From positions 1-64,000 of the forward strand of contig JAVBLC010000017.1 in the NCBI GenBank assembly GCA_031553805.1: a stretch of 64,000 nt of DNA. Reading direction: 5' to 3'. A program made the translations under genes and the position numbers. Shown in pieces: positions 25,614-33,839 of this stretch. This DNA comes from JAITVB01 sp031553805. GTDB lineage: Bacteria; Bacteroidota; Bacteroidia; Bacteroidales; Rikenellaceae. The notes under the pieces are model-generated. The model was not told where the DNA came from. It saw nothing but the letters and a program-made list of their open reading frames with translations, and made no database searches. How positions within the stretch are numbered: the stretch's first letter is position 1; every line of letters begins with the position of its first letter.

Positions 25614-25979
25614 CTATTCGACTTGGATCGTCGGATTCGGGAACCCGTAATAGTTTTTCACCAAACCTTTCATCGCCTGGTATTCGGTCAGCGGAATCGG
25701 GCTGAGGTTACGCGCCGCTTTTCCGGCTTCGTAATCGCTTTCCTGATAACCGCTCCACCAGTTGTTGACGTAGGCCGAATAACCGGCCCGGTTGGCTCCG
25801 AGGAATTGTTCGCCGAAAGCGTAGCCCTTATATCCCTGGGCACGCAGCGCGGCGATTTCCTGTGCGGTGAGCGCCTTGAACACGCCCTGGATCCCCAGGT
25901 TCGATACCGGGGCTACCGAGAACTTGGCTTGATAGGCCATGCCTTCGATGTATTTCGTGGTTTTTTCACAATCAAACAC
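25614..25979 (-). CDS. Hypothetical protein, possibly with a frameshift at its start
   Basis: From GTG 25979 the frame encodes 121 residues of an unrecognised protein with an aromatic-rich middle (YSAYVNNWWSGYQESDYEAG). There is a better candidate start upstream: ATG 26019 opens MPDN in another frame. Removing a doubled AG in AAAGAGCACG would join it to this frame as MPDNKSTLKAPYSVFDCEK. The gene is therefore either GTG-initiated or carries a recent 2-base insertion. It is convergent with miaB and divergent from ileS. No function can be named. Confidence 0.5.
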   Translation of the reverse strand: MFDCEKTTKYIEGMAYQAKFSVAPVSNLGIQGVFKALTAQEIAALRAQGYKGYAFGEQFLGANRAGYSAYVNNWWSGYQESDYEAGKAARNLSPIPLTEYQAMKGLVKNYYGFPNPTIQVE

Positions 25980-26254
25980 GCTGTAAGGTGCTTTCAGCGT
26001 GCTCTTTATTGTCGGGCATAATTTACATTATGCAAATAAATTGATCTCGTTCGGGCGTTTCTGACATCGAAAGTACAAAAATGGGTATAAAAAACAACCG
26101 TTCGGACGGGGAATGTAAGGCCCAAAGATTGCAAATGTTTTGACCGTTCAACGCCATATTTGTAAACGGCTTGCTTGCACTGACCCCATCTCGTTTTTCT
26201 GAAAAATTAATTACCTTTGTAAATTCTTTTTCGGAACGAGACAAAAAACGAGCT

Positions 26255-29200
26255 ATGAGCGCCAATAAATTTAAGGAATACAAGGGTTTGGATCTTGCGG
26301 CCACGGGCCGCGAAGTATTGACCGAATGGGATGCACGGGACACGTTCCACAAGAGCATCACTTCCCGAAAAGATTCGCCCACGTTTGTCTTTTACGAGGG
26401 CCCGCCGTCGGCCAACGGCATGCCGGGCATCCACCACGTGATGGCCCGCACGATCAAGGACATTTTCTGCCGGTACAAAACCCAGCAGGGATACCTCGTG
26501 CACCGCAAGGCGGGCTGGGACACCCACGGGCTGCCGGTCGAACTGGGCGTAGAGAAGAAACTCGGTATCACGAAAGAGGACATCGGCTCGAAAATTTCGA
26601 TCGAAGAATACAACAACACCTGCCGCACGGCGGTGATGGAGTTCACGGGCGAATGGGAACGCCTCACCCGCCAGATGGGCTATTGGGTCAATATGGACGA
26701 CCCCTACATCACCTACGAAAACAAATACATCGAAACCCTTTGGTGGATGCTCCGGAAGCTTTTCGACGAAGGGCTGCTTTATAAGGGATATACGATCCAG
26801 CCTTACTCGCCCGCCGCGGGCACGGGGCTGAGCAACCACGAGCTGAACCAGCCGGGGTGCTACCGCGACGTGAAAGACACCACCTGCACGGCGCAATTTA
26901 AGGTTATTCGCGACGCCGCTTCCGAGAAATTGTTTGCCGGGGTCGATACCGATCTCTTTATCCTGGCCTGGACGACCACGCCTTGGACGCTGCCCTCGAA
27001 CACGGCGCTGGCCGTGGGCGCAGGGATCAAGTATGTAAAAGTGCGCACGTTCAATCCGTATACCCACGCGCCCGTAACGGTCATCCTGGCGAAGGACCTG
27101 TTCAAGAATTATTTCAGCGCGAAAGCCGAAGGGTTGGCTTTGGCCGATTACGACAACAACGGCAAGGTGATCCCTTACCAGGTACTGGCCGAATATACCG
27201 GGGCCGAGCTGGCCGGGATGCATTACGAACAACTGATCCCGTGGATAAAATCCGACGGCGATGCTTTCCGGGTGATCACGGGCGACTATGTGACGACCGA
27301 AGACGGTACAGGGATCGTTCACATCGCCCCCACGTTCGGGGCCGACGACGACCGGGTGGCCAAGGTGGCCGGCATCGCTCCGCTGATACTCGTCGACCGC
27401 ACCGGCAAACGCCAGCCGATGGTCGACCGCACCGGCAAATTTTTCAAGATCGAAGACCTCGATCCCGATTTTGTGGCGAAATTCGTCGACACGAAGACCT
27501 ACGGCGAATACGCCGGGCGCTTCGTGAAAAACGCCTACGACGAAAACCTGAATGACGACGACGCGACGCTGGACATCGACCTGGCCGTGATGCTCAAGGC
27601 CGAGAACCGCGCGTTCAAAATCGAGAAGCATGTCCATAATTATCCCCACTGCTGGCGGACCGACAAACCGGTGCTCTATTATCCGCTCGATTCGTGGTTT
27701 ATCCGTACCACGGCGCTCAAAGACCGCCTGATCGCCCTCAACGAAACGATCAATTGGAAACCGGCCTCGACCGGGCAGGGACGCTTCGGCAAGTGGCTCG
27801 AGAACCTCGTCGACTGGAACCTCTCGCGTTCGCGCTACTGGGGCACCCCGCTGCCCATCTGGGCGACCGAAGATTTTTCGGAAATGAAGTGCATCGGTTC
27901 CGTGGCAGAACTCAAGGCCGAAATCGAGAAATCGGTGGCCGCGGGCTTTATGACCGAAAATCCGCTCAAGGATTTTGTGGAAGGCGATTTTTCGAAAGCC
28001 AACTACGACGTCTTCGACCTGCACCGTCCGTACGTGGATCACATCGTACTCGTCTCGTCAAAGGGCGAGCCGATGGCCCGCGAAACTGACCTGATCGACG
28101 TGTGGTTCGACTCGGGCGCGATGCCTTATGCCCAGGTGCATTATCCGTTCGAGGTGAACGGCCCCGACTTTCAGAAAGTGTATCCGGCCGATTACATCGC
28201 CGAGGGGGTCGACCAGACCCGCGGGTGGTTCTTTACGCTCCACGCGCTGGCGGTGATGCTGTTCGACTCGGTGGCGTTCAAGAACGTGATCTCGAACGGC
28301 CTGGTACTCGACAAGAACGGCAACAAAATGAGCAAGCGTCTGGGCAATGCGATCGACCCGTTCGAAATGCTCGACGGTTACGGGCCCGACGCCGTGCGCT
28401 GGTACATGATTTCGAATGCGCAGCCGTGGGATAATTTGAAATTCGATAAGGAAGGCGTAGACGAAGTCCGTCGGAAGTTCTTCGGGACGCTTTATAATAC
28501 GTATAGCTTTTTTGCACTTTACGCCAACGTCGACGGCTTTACCGGCAGCGAGGCGGAAGTGCCGGTGGCCGAGCGGCCCGAGATCGACCGTTGGATCATT
28601 TCGGGGTTGAATACCCTGATCAAGGAGGTGACCGCCTGTCTGGAGGATTACGATCCGACGCCTGCCGCACGCATGATCCAGGAGTTCGTGGGCGAAAACC
28701 TGTCGAACTGGTACGTGCGCCTGAACCGCAAGCGTTTCTGGGGGGGCAAGATGGACACCGACAAGTTGGCCGCTTACCAGACCCTCTACACCTGCCTCGA
28801 AACGGTGGCAACGTTGGCCGCGCCTTTCGCCCCGTTCATCACCGACCGCATTTTTTCGGATTTGAACGAAATCAGCGGACGCCGCACGGGTTCGGTTCAT
28901 TTGGCTACTTTCCCGAAAGCCGATCCGTCGCTGGTCAACGAGCGCCTCGAAGAACAGATGTCGCTGGCCCAGCGGGTGTCGTCGCTCGTGTTGGCCTTAC
29001 GCCGTAAGGTGAATATAAAGGTGCGTCAGCCGCTCACCAAGATTATTATCCCGGTACTCGACCCGGCGATCAAGGAAAAGATCGATTCCGTAAAAGAACT
29101 GATCCTGGGCGAAGTGAACGTCAAGGGCCTCGAATACATCGAAGACACGACGGGCATCATGACCAAGCGCATCAAGCCCAACTTCAAAACCATCGGCCCG

Positions 29201-29695
29201 CGCTACCCGAAGCAGATGAAGCAGATTTCGGCAATCGTGGCCGGTTTCTCGCAGGGGGAAATTGCCGACATCGAACGCGAAGAAAAGAAAACCCTCACGG
29301 TCGACGGCGAAGAACTTTTCCTGACCCGCGAAGATTTCGAGATCCTGACCGAAGACATGCCGGGCTGGTTGGTGGCGAGCGAGGGGCGGTTGACCGTGGC
29401 GCTTGACATCACGATCACCCCCGAGTTGAAGATGGAGGGCATTGCCCGCGAACTGATCAACCGCATCCAGAACATCCGCAAGGATTCGGGTCTGGAAGTG
29501 ACCGACCGCATCGACGTCGAAATCGAACAATGCGAGCTGGTCGCTGCGACCGTTGCGCAACACGGCCCGTATATTGCGTCGCAAACGTTAGCGCGCAGTT
29601 TTACGGCCGTCGGATCGCTCTCGGGCGAGGGGGTGACGGTGACCGACATCGACGACGTGCCGGTGAAACTCCGGATCGTCAAGGCGGCTGAGTAA
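26255..29695 (+). CDS. ileS: Isoleucyl-tRNA synthetase
   Basis: The start at MSANKFKEYKGLDL gives 1146 residues, the normal Bacteroidetes length. Class I signatures are the HIGH-type motif GIHH (about residue 57, in PPSANGMPGIHHVMART) and KMSKR (about 690). Between them lie the editing domain (WTTTPWTLPSNTALAVG and later AEGVDQTRGWF) and, after KMSKR, the anticodon-binding helical domain. It charges tRNA-Ile in the cytoplasm. A −7-like TACCTTTG (26212-26219) lies 35 bp upstream of the ATG; a −33 element is not obvious. The dksA/traR-like gene follows 113 bp later. Confidence 0.98.
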   Translation: MSANKFKEYKGLDLAATGREVLTEWDARDTFHKSITSRKDSPTFVFYEGPPSANGMPGIHHVMARTIKDIFCRYKTQQGYLVHRKAGWDTHGLPVELGVEKKLGITKEDIGSKISIEEYNNTCRTAVMEFTGEWERLTRQMGYWVNMDDPYITYENKYIETLWWMLRKLFDEGLLYKGYTIQPYSPAAGTGLSNHELNQPGCYRDVKDTTCTAQFKVIRDAASEKLFAGVDTDLFILAWTTTPWTLPSNTALAVGAGIKYVKVRTFNPYTHAPVTVILAKDLFKNYFSAKAEGLALADYDNNGKVIPYQVLAEYTGAELAGMHYEQLIPWIKSDGDAFRVITGDYVTTEDGTGIVHIAPTFGADDDRVAKVAGIAPLILVDRTGKRQPMVDRTGKFFKIEDLDPDFVAKFVDTKTYGEYAGRFVKNAYDENLNDDDATLDIDLAVMLKAENRAFKIEKHVHNYPHCWRTDKPVLYYPLDSWFIRTTALKDRLIALNETINWKPASTGQGRFGKWLENLVDWNLSRSRYWGTPLPIWATEDFSEMKCIGSVAELKAEIEKSVAAGFMTENPLKDFVEGDFSKANYDVFDLHRPYVDHIVLVSSKGEPMARETDLIDVWFDSGAMPYAQVHYPFEVNGPDFQKVYPADYIAEGVDQTRGWFFTLHALAVMLFDSVAFKNVISNGLVLDKNGNKMSKRLGNAIDPFEMLDGYGPDAVRWYMISNAQPWDNLKFDKEGVDEVRRKFFGTLYNTYSFFALYANVDGFTGSEAEVPVAERPEIDRWIISGLNTLIKEVTACLEDYDPTPAARMIQEFVGENLSNWYVRLNRKRFWGGKMDTDKLAAYQTLYTCLETVATLAAPFAPFITDRIFSDLNEISGRRTGSVHLATFPKADPSLVNERLEEQMSLAQRVSSLVLALRRKVNIKVRQPLTKIIIPVLDPAIKEKIDSVKELILGEVNVKGLEYIEDTTGIMTKRIKPNFKTIGPRYPKQMKQISAIVAGFSQGEIADIEREEKKTLTVDGEELFLTREDFEILTEDMPGWLVASEGRLTVALDITITPELKMEGIARELINRIQNIRKDSGLEVTDRIDVEIEQCELVAATVAQHGPYIASQTLARSFTAVGSLSGEGVTVTDIDDVPVKLRIVKAAE

Positions 29696-29808
29696 AGCCG
29701 TCGGATGTTCCGTTATTCCCGGATGAAAAAAATCCGAAAAGAGGACGAATTTCAAAAAAAGATGCTATCTTTATAGAAATATTCACCAACGTTTAAAACA
29801 ATACGAAT

Positions 29809-30195
29809 ATGTCAGAAGTCGAAAAAACACGGTATTCCGATGAGGAGCTGGCAGAATTCAAGGAAATTATTCTCGAGAAGCTTGCGAAAGCGAAGCAGGA
29901 CTACGACCTGCTTCGGGCCACCATAACCCACACCGAAAGCAACGGGACGGACGACACGTCGCCCACGTTCAAGATCCTTGAAGAGGGAGCTGCCACGCTC
30001 TCGAAAGAGGAGTCGGGCCGCCTGGCCCAACGCCAGTCGAAATTCATCCAGCACCTCGAAGCGGCCCTGATCCGCATCGAGAACAAGACTTACGGCATCT
30101 GCCGCGAGTCGGGCAAACTGATCCCCAAGGAACGCCTCAAGGTCGTCCCCCACGCCACCTTGTGCATCGAGGTGAAAGAAAACGAACGGAAATAA
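29809..30195 (+). CDS. DksA/TraR-family zinc-finger-like transcription factor
   Basis: The 128-residue protein has the coiled-coil N-terminal half and the C-terminal finger region of DksA/TraR (YGICRESGKLIPKERLKVVPHATLC). Of the four Cys expected in C-x2-C-x17-C-x2-C, only two remain (YGIC and TLC); the others are Ser and Val, so a normal zinc site is unlikely. Such degenerate fingers occur in Bacteroidetes homologues. It probably binds the secondary channel of RNA polymerase. An intrinsic terminator lies about 45 bp after the stop. Confidence 0.9.
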   Translation: MSEVEKTRYSDEELAEFKEIILEKLAKAKQDYDLLRATITHTESNGTDDTSPTFKILEEGAATLSKEESGRLAQRQSKFIQHLEAALIRIENKTYGICRESGKLIPKERLKVVPHATLCIEVKENERK

Positions 30196-30237
30196 TTCCG
30201 AATGCCTCCCCTGGCGGGCCGGCAGAAAACAGCGGAA

Positions 30238-30270
30238 AGCGGATGTGTATGGGCGCATCCGCTTTTTTTT
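30238..30270 (+). terminator. Intrinsic terminator after the dksA/traR-like gene
   Basis: AGCGGATG (30238-30245) pairs with CATCCGCT (30256-30263), and a run of seven T follows. Confidence 0.85.
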
Positions 30271-30370
30271 GTAAATTTGCCCGGTATGCAATATAAGATC
30301 TAAATAGCCGTTTGTATGGTGGTCGGGCAAATAAACACAATCGTAATGACTTTTTGTTCTATTTTTGTGT

Positions 30371-30378
30371 TATATTTG
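30371..30378 (+). promoter_or_regulatory. Candidate −7 box for the HTH/S24-like regulator
   Basis: TATATTTG fits TAnnTTTG in an AT-rich stretch 137 bp upstream of the ATG. The TTG at 30354 is only 14 bp away, so the −33 element is unclear. A long leader would result. Confidence 0.4.
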
Positions 30379-30515
30379 CGTATTCTTGAATAATCCATTT
30401 TATTCTCTATTGTAGAAAACCGACTGTTTTAATCGAAAAACTATCTAATAATCTATTCACGTTTCTAAAAAGGGAAGTCCGGAGAGACCGGGCAGCACAA
30501 AAGGAGAAAAAAAAC

Positions 30516-31151
30516 ATGGAAAATTGGCAACGGTTGGAGCAAGTGATCAAGTGGGCGGGAATGTCAGTCAACGCCTTTGCGTTGAACCTCGGACTCAAAC
30601 GCTCGGAAAACCTCTACCAGATCAAAAAAGGCAACCACGGCATCAGCAAGGAGCTGGCCAACATCATTTCTGAAAAATACCCCGTGATCAGCAAATCGTG
30701 GCTGTTGACGGGCGAAGGCCAAATGCTGCGTGACAGCGAACCTGCCCCGAAAGCGGGACAGGGAGTGCCGTTCTACAATATTGACATCGCGTCGGTCAAG
30801 GAGTTGGGTGCGCAACAGTTCAAGCCGATCTACCGGATCGACATTCCGATCTTCAGCGATTGCAACTTCGCCGCCCTGAGTACCAGTACAGCGATGGCGC
30901 CCGAGATCCCTTCGGGAGCGATCGTCGTCCTGAAAGAGCAGGCGGTCGAAAATCTGCTTCCCGGCGAGTCTTACCTTGTCATTACGGAGGCTTTTTCCGG
31001 CATTCGCACCATCCGCCGCTCGGCCGACGACCCGTCGTACCTGCGCCTGGTGCCGAAGAACCTGGCCGATTACGACGAAATCCGCATCTCGCCCGCCGAC
31101 ATCAAGGCGCTCTACCAGGTCAAAGGTATCGTCATCAGCAAGGCGATGTAA
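30516..31151 (+). CDS. HTH regulator with S24/LexA-like domain lacking the catalytic serine
   Basis: The 211-residue protein has an N-terminal XRE-like helix-turn-helix (residues about 5-65, VNAFALNLGLKRSENLYQIKKG) and a C-terminal S24-fold domain. Active S24 proteins have a GDSM motif (as in the second regulator in this window, at 47733). Here the same place reads TSTAMAPEIPSGAIVVLKE: the nucleophilic Ser is Ala, so self-cleavage is unlikely. The fold may serve for dimerisation or ligand binding. A purine-rich AAAAGGAGAAAAAAAAC precedes the ATG, one of the few Shine-Dalgarno-like sequences here. A stress or phage-derived regulator is likely; targets unknown. Confidence 0.8.
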   Translation: MENWQRLEQVIKWAGMSVNAFALNLGLKRSENLYQIKKGNHGISKELANIISEKYPVISKSWLLTGEGQMLRDSEPAPKAGQGVPFYNIDIASVKELGAQQFKPIYRIDIPIFSDCNFAALSTSTAMAPEIPSGAIVVLKEQAVENLLPGESYLVITEAFSGIRTIRRSADDPSYLRLVPKNLADYDEIRISPADIKALYQVKGIVISKAM

Positions 31152-31234
31152 GTTTTTCGCAGATTACATTTTTAGCATTATCTTTACACCCCGGCCCGAT
31201 GTGCCGGGGTGTTTTGTATCGAGAAAAACCCGTG

Positions 31235-31825
31235 ATGAAGCCTCTGTTTGTCATATTAAGCGTTCTGTTGGCCCTGTTGCCTGTCGCATCGCGGGCGCAG
31301 AAGGCGGACAAGTCGCTGGAGCGCGCGATCCTCAAAACGATAAAAGCGTATCAAAATAAAGATGAGGTAACGTTAAACGGGCTCATCCGGACTGACTTTG
31401 GGCTCGCATTCCTGTACCGGCGGGGGGTGTGTGATAATCTTTCCGTGGTTGACAACATTTCGTTTGGCGATCCGGTGCCCGAATACCTGCCTTTTGATTG
31501 CGACATTGCGGTCGGCGCCCGCATTCACTTCGAAGCACTACCTCTTTTCAGTTGCGATAATGAGCGATGGAATAAGCCGTCCGGAATTTATTGCGACACG
31601 ACGCGCACCGACACGACGCTTTCGACCGTTGCCAAAAACGAGAATGAATATTTAGACGCCGGTTGGTCGGCCGACCAGATCAGGCGATTCGAGGAGATCG
31701 AGGGGAAGAGCCATAAGGTAATTGTAATCGGGCGAAAGCAGGACGTGTTCATTTTCTATTTGACGTTTATCGACAATGCATGGCGCCTGACGGTGATCGA
31801 CCGTTTTGAAGTTTGTTCCGCCTGA
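31235..31825 (+). CDS. Hypothetical secreted protein
   Basis: Starting at ATG 31235 the protein has 196 residues and a clear signal peptide (ending SRAQ, about residue 21). The mature part has no recognised family. It contains two Cys pairs (GVCDNL, FDCDIAV, FSCDNER, IYCDTT) that could form disulfides in the periplasm, and it ends VIDRFEVCSA. The same frame is open far upstream, but that part overlaps the regulator gene and has no signal peptide, so the ATG after the short spacer is preferred. It is followed 30 bp later by ribE. Confidence 0.72.
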   Translation: MKPLFVILSVLLALLPVASRAQKADKSLERAILKTIKAYQNKDEVTLNGLIRTDFGLAFLYRRGVCDNLSVVDNISFGDPVPEYLPFDCDIAVGARIHFEALPLFSCDNERWNKPSGIYCDTTRTDTTLSTVAKNENEYLDAGWSADQIRRFEEIEGKSHKVIVIGRKQDVFIFYLTFIDNAWRLTVIDRFEVCSA

Positions 31826-31855
31826 CAGATAATAATAACCTAAAAAATCGGAAAA

Positions 31856-32464
31856 ATGTTTTCGGGTATCGTAGAGGCGACGGGCCGCGTAGTCCGTCTG
31901 GAGAAAAACCGGGAGAACCTGGATATTACGCTGGAGTGCCCTTTCGCGGGCGAGTTGAAGGTCGACCAAAGCGTCGCCCACAACGGGGTGTGCCTGACGG
32001 TGGTGGCGATCGACGGCGGTTGTTATACCGTGACGGCGATCCACGAAACGCTGATCAAATCGAACCTCGGCGGATTGCAAACGGGCGACGAGGTGAACCT
32101 CGAGCGCAGTATGCGTCCCGACGCGTTGCTGGACGGCCATATCGTCCAGGGCCATGTCGACCAGACGGCGACCTGCCTGGCCGTCGAGGAGAGCGAGGGG
32201 AGTTGGTATTTTACGTTTGCTTATGATCCGTCGGCGGGCAACATCACCGTCGAAAAAGGGTCGGTGTCGGTCAACGGCGTGAGCTTGACGGTGGTCAATT
32301 CGCAGGAGGGGCGGTTCCAGGTGGCGATCATTCCCTATACTTACGAGTTTACGAATTTTCATAATATTCGCCCCGGGACGACGGTCAATCTGGAATTTGA
32401 CATTGTCGGGAAGTATATTACCAGGCTGATGCAGAATTATCTGAAAAGTGCGTCCCCGCACTAG
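31856..32464 (+). CDS. ribE: Riboflavin synthase, alpha subunit
   Basis: The 202-residue protein shows the typical start MFSGIVEATG and the internal two-fold repeat of lumazine-binding domains. Each half has a G(V)CLTV-like strand: VAHNGVCLTVV in the first, VSVNGVSLTVV in the second. It dismutates two 6,7-dimethyl-8-ribityllumazine molecules into riboflavin. No FMN riboswitch is seen in the 30-bp gap upstream, and other rib genes are not adjacent. Confidence 0.97.
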   Translation: MFSGIVEATGRVVRLEKNRENLDITLECPFAGELKVDQSVAHNGVCLTVVAIDGGCYTVTAIHETLIKSNLGGLQTGDEVNLERSMRPDALLDGHIVQGHVDQTATCLAVEESEGSWYFTFAYDPSAGNITVEKGSVSVNGVSLTVVNSQEGRFQVAIIPYTYEFTNFHNIRPGTTVNLEFDIVGKYITRLMQNYLKSASPH

Positions 32465-32586
32465 GAGATTTTTCAGCGCAAGGGGAGTTCAGCGGAAGGA
32501 GGTTTTGCCGCGCAGCGTGTCCCCGCATCCGGAATTTTGTCCGCTGACGACGGCTGCTGTTTTCCAACTGTCGTTGTGTCGCCGGG

Positions 32587-33312
32587 TTAAAAGTAGAGGT
32601 AAAAATCGCGCGTCAGCTGGCGGTAGGCATCCGAATAACCGTCGCGGGCTGCGTTTTCGATGATTAAGGTTTCCTCCTTAACCGACGCTGGACGCGTGCG
32701 CGAAAAACCGAGCAGTACCCGTTTCACCGGACGTCCCGGCGCCGTGTGTACATTCGTCCGGCGCACGCAGTAAAGCCCTGCGATCGCCGCACGCACCACA
32801 AACAACGCCGATTCCTCATAGGGGAAAATCGCCGAAAACCGTCCTTCTGGCGCCAGTAGCCGGGCTACTCCCGCCGCCAACTCATCATAGGTCAGCTGTC
32901 CGGCATGGCGGGCCGCCTCACGTCCCGCATCCGGCGGTTTTAGAGAATCGACAAAATAAGGCGGATTTGACAAGATATGGTCATACCGCGGCAGGTCAGC
33001 CCGTTCCGAAAGCTCCTGCAATGAAACCGCCTCGACCGAGATCCTGTCCGCCCAAGGCGAATCCTCCACGTTCCGCCGCGCCTGCTCCGCCGCTGCCGGA
33101 TCAATCTCGATCGCGTCGATCAAAGTCCCGGCAGTGCGTTGCGCCGCCATCAACGCAATCAGGCCCGTCCCAGTTCCCACATCCAGAATCCGACCCTCGC
33201 CACCCGTCAACGAAGCCCAGGCCCCCAGCAGCACCCCATCGGTCCCTACCTTCATAGCGGCCCCCGCCTGGCGGACCACAAACTCCTTGAACCTGAAATA
33301 AGAATTCGACAT
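32587..33312 (-). CDS. trmN: tRNA1(Val) (adenine(37)-N6)-methyltransferase, TrmN6/YfiC type
   Basis: With the start at MSNSYFRFKEF the protein has 241 residues; a start three codons upstream is possible. Typical parts are FRFKEFVVRQAGAAMKVGTDGVLLGAWA, the SAM-binding motif LDVGTGTGLIALMAAQR and the adenine-N6 motif SNPPYF. The end VHTAPGRPVKRVLL also fits the family. It methylates A37 of tRNA1(Val). It lies between ribE (convergent, 122-bp gap without a clear terminator) and the palindrome cluster at 33.4 kb. Confidence 0.92.
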   Translation of the reverse strand: MSNSYFRFKEFVVRQAGAAMKVGTDGVLLGAWASLTGGEGRILDVGTGTGLIALMAAQRTAGTLIDAIEIDPAAAEQARRNVEDSPWADRISVEAVSLQELSERADLPRYDHILSNPPYFVDSLKPPDAGREAARHAGQLTYDELAAGVARLLAPEGRFSAIFPYEESALFVVRAAIAGLYCVRRTNVHTAPGRPVKRVLLGFSRTRPASVKEETLIIENAARDGYSDAYRQLTRDFYLYF

Positions 33313-33356
33313 CACAATCACGATTACGTGGGTGGGGATTTGGGCTGGCTTCGGCT

Positions 33357-33664
33357 GCCGCTTTTTATAAGAAGCGGCACCAACCGAGGTCGCCGAAGGC
33401 GGGCGAGCTTAGCGGAGCTAAAAATTTTTCTAGGAACCGTAGCGAAGCGGAGCTCTGCGAAGCAAAACTTCGTTTCCCCTGACCTCCCTGGCTTGGTATT
33501 AGTAAAGGTTTTAGCGAGGGGCCACTGTCCAGTAGCACATCGAGTTTTCGATCGCCGTTCGGAAAGTGGCCCCTCGCTAAAACCTTTTGTAAGGCCGAGT
33601 AAAGTAAGTCAAGGAAAGCGCAGCTTTCCAGAATTTTTTTGAGGCACTTCTTATAAAAAGTGCC
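33357..33664. repeat. Intergenic palindrome cluster (inverted pair of X units around a long hairpin)
   Basis: The cluster has a 22-bp palindrome at 33357-33378 (arms GCCGCTTTTT / AGAAGCGGC) and a related one at 33643-33664 (GGCACTTCTT / AAAAAGTGCC), each next to flank sequence seen at the other clusters. The first is followed by TTTTTCTAGGAACCGTAGCG..., the second is preceded by the inverted form GGAAAGCGCAGCTTTCCAG. Between them lies the 23-bp-arm hairpin listed separately. No ORF in this stretch looks real. It lies between trmN6 and tRNA-Arg. Confidence 0.75.
33504..33587. repeat. Perfect 23-bp inverted repeat with nested hairpin
   Basis: Arms 33504-33526 (starting AAAGGTTTTAGCG, ending GGCCACT) and 33565-33587 are exact reverse complements. 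The 38-nt loop contains a smaller hairpin, ATCGA-GTTT-TCGAT. The structure could extrude as a cruciform or fold as a stable RNA. Confidence 0.9.
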
Positions 33665-33693
33665 AGTCGAAGGCTGCATAAAGCCTCACCATG

Positions 33694-33765
33694 TGACCGC
33701 GACGGGATTCGAACCCATATCACCAGAACCGGAATCTGGCATTCTATCCATTGAACTACGCAGCC
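33694..33765 (-). tRNA. tRNA-Arg (anticodon CCG)
   Basis: On the minus strand a complete cloverleaf can be drawn: acceptor GGCTGCG/CGCGGTC, D-arm GTTCAATGGATAGAAT, anticodon arm CCAGA-TTCCGGT-TCTGG with anticodon CCG (codon CGG), variable loop, and T-arm GGG-TTCGAAT-CCC with discriminator A. CCA is not encoded. It decodes CGG as arginine. Confidence 0.93.
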
Positions 33766-33839
33766 TTGGGTTGGTTGACGGGGAGGGGTTTGCTACGGGA
33801 CTTCTTCGTTTTCCCTTGCCCTTTCCGGCAACCGCTCGA

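Noticed and set aside
26207..28042. 611-codon open frame on the minus strand
   Set aside because: It lies wholly opposite ileS and its translation (strings of Val, Arg, His and Gly) is typical of the antisense frame of a GC-rich gene.
31835..31856. FMN riboswitch before ribE
   Set aside because: Only 30 bp separate ribE from the preceding gene and no RFN-element sequence is visible.
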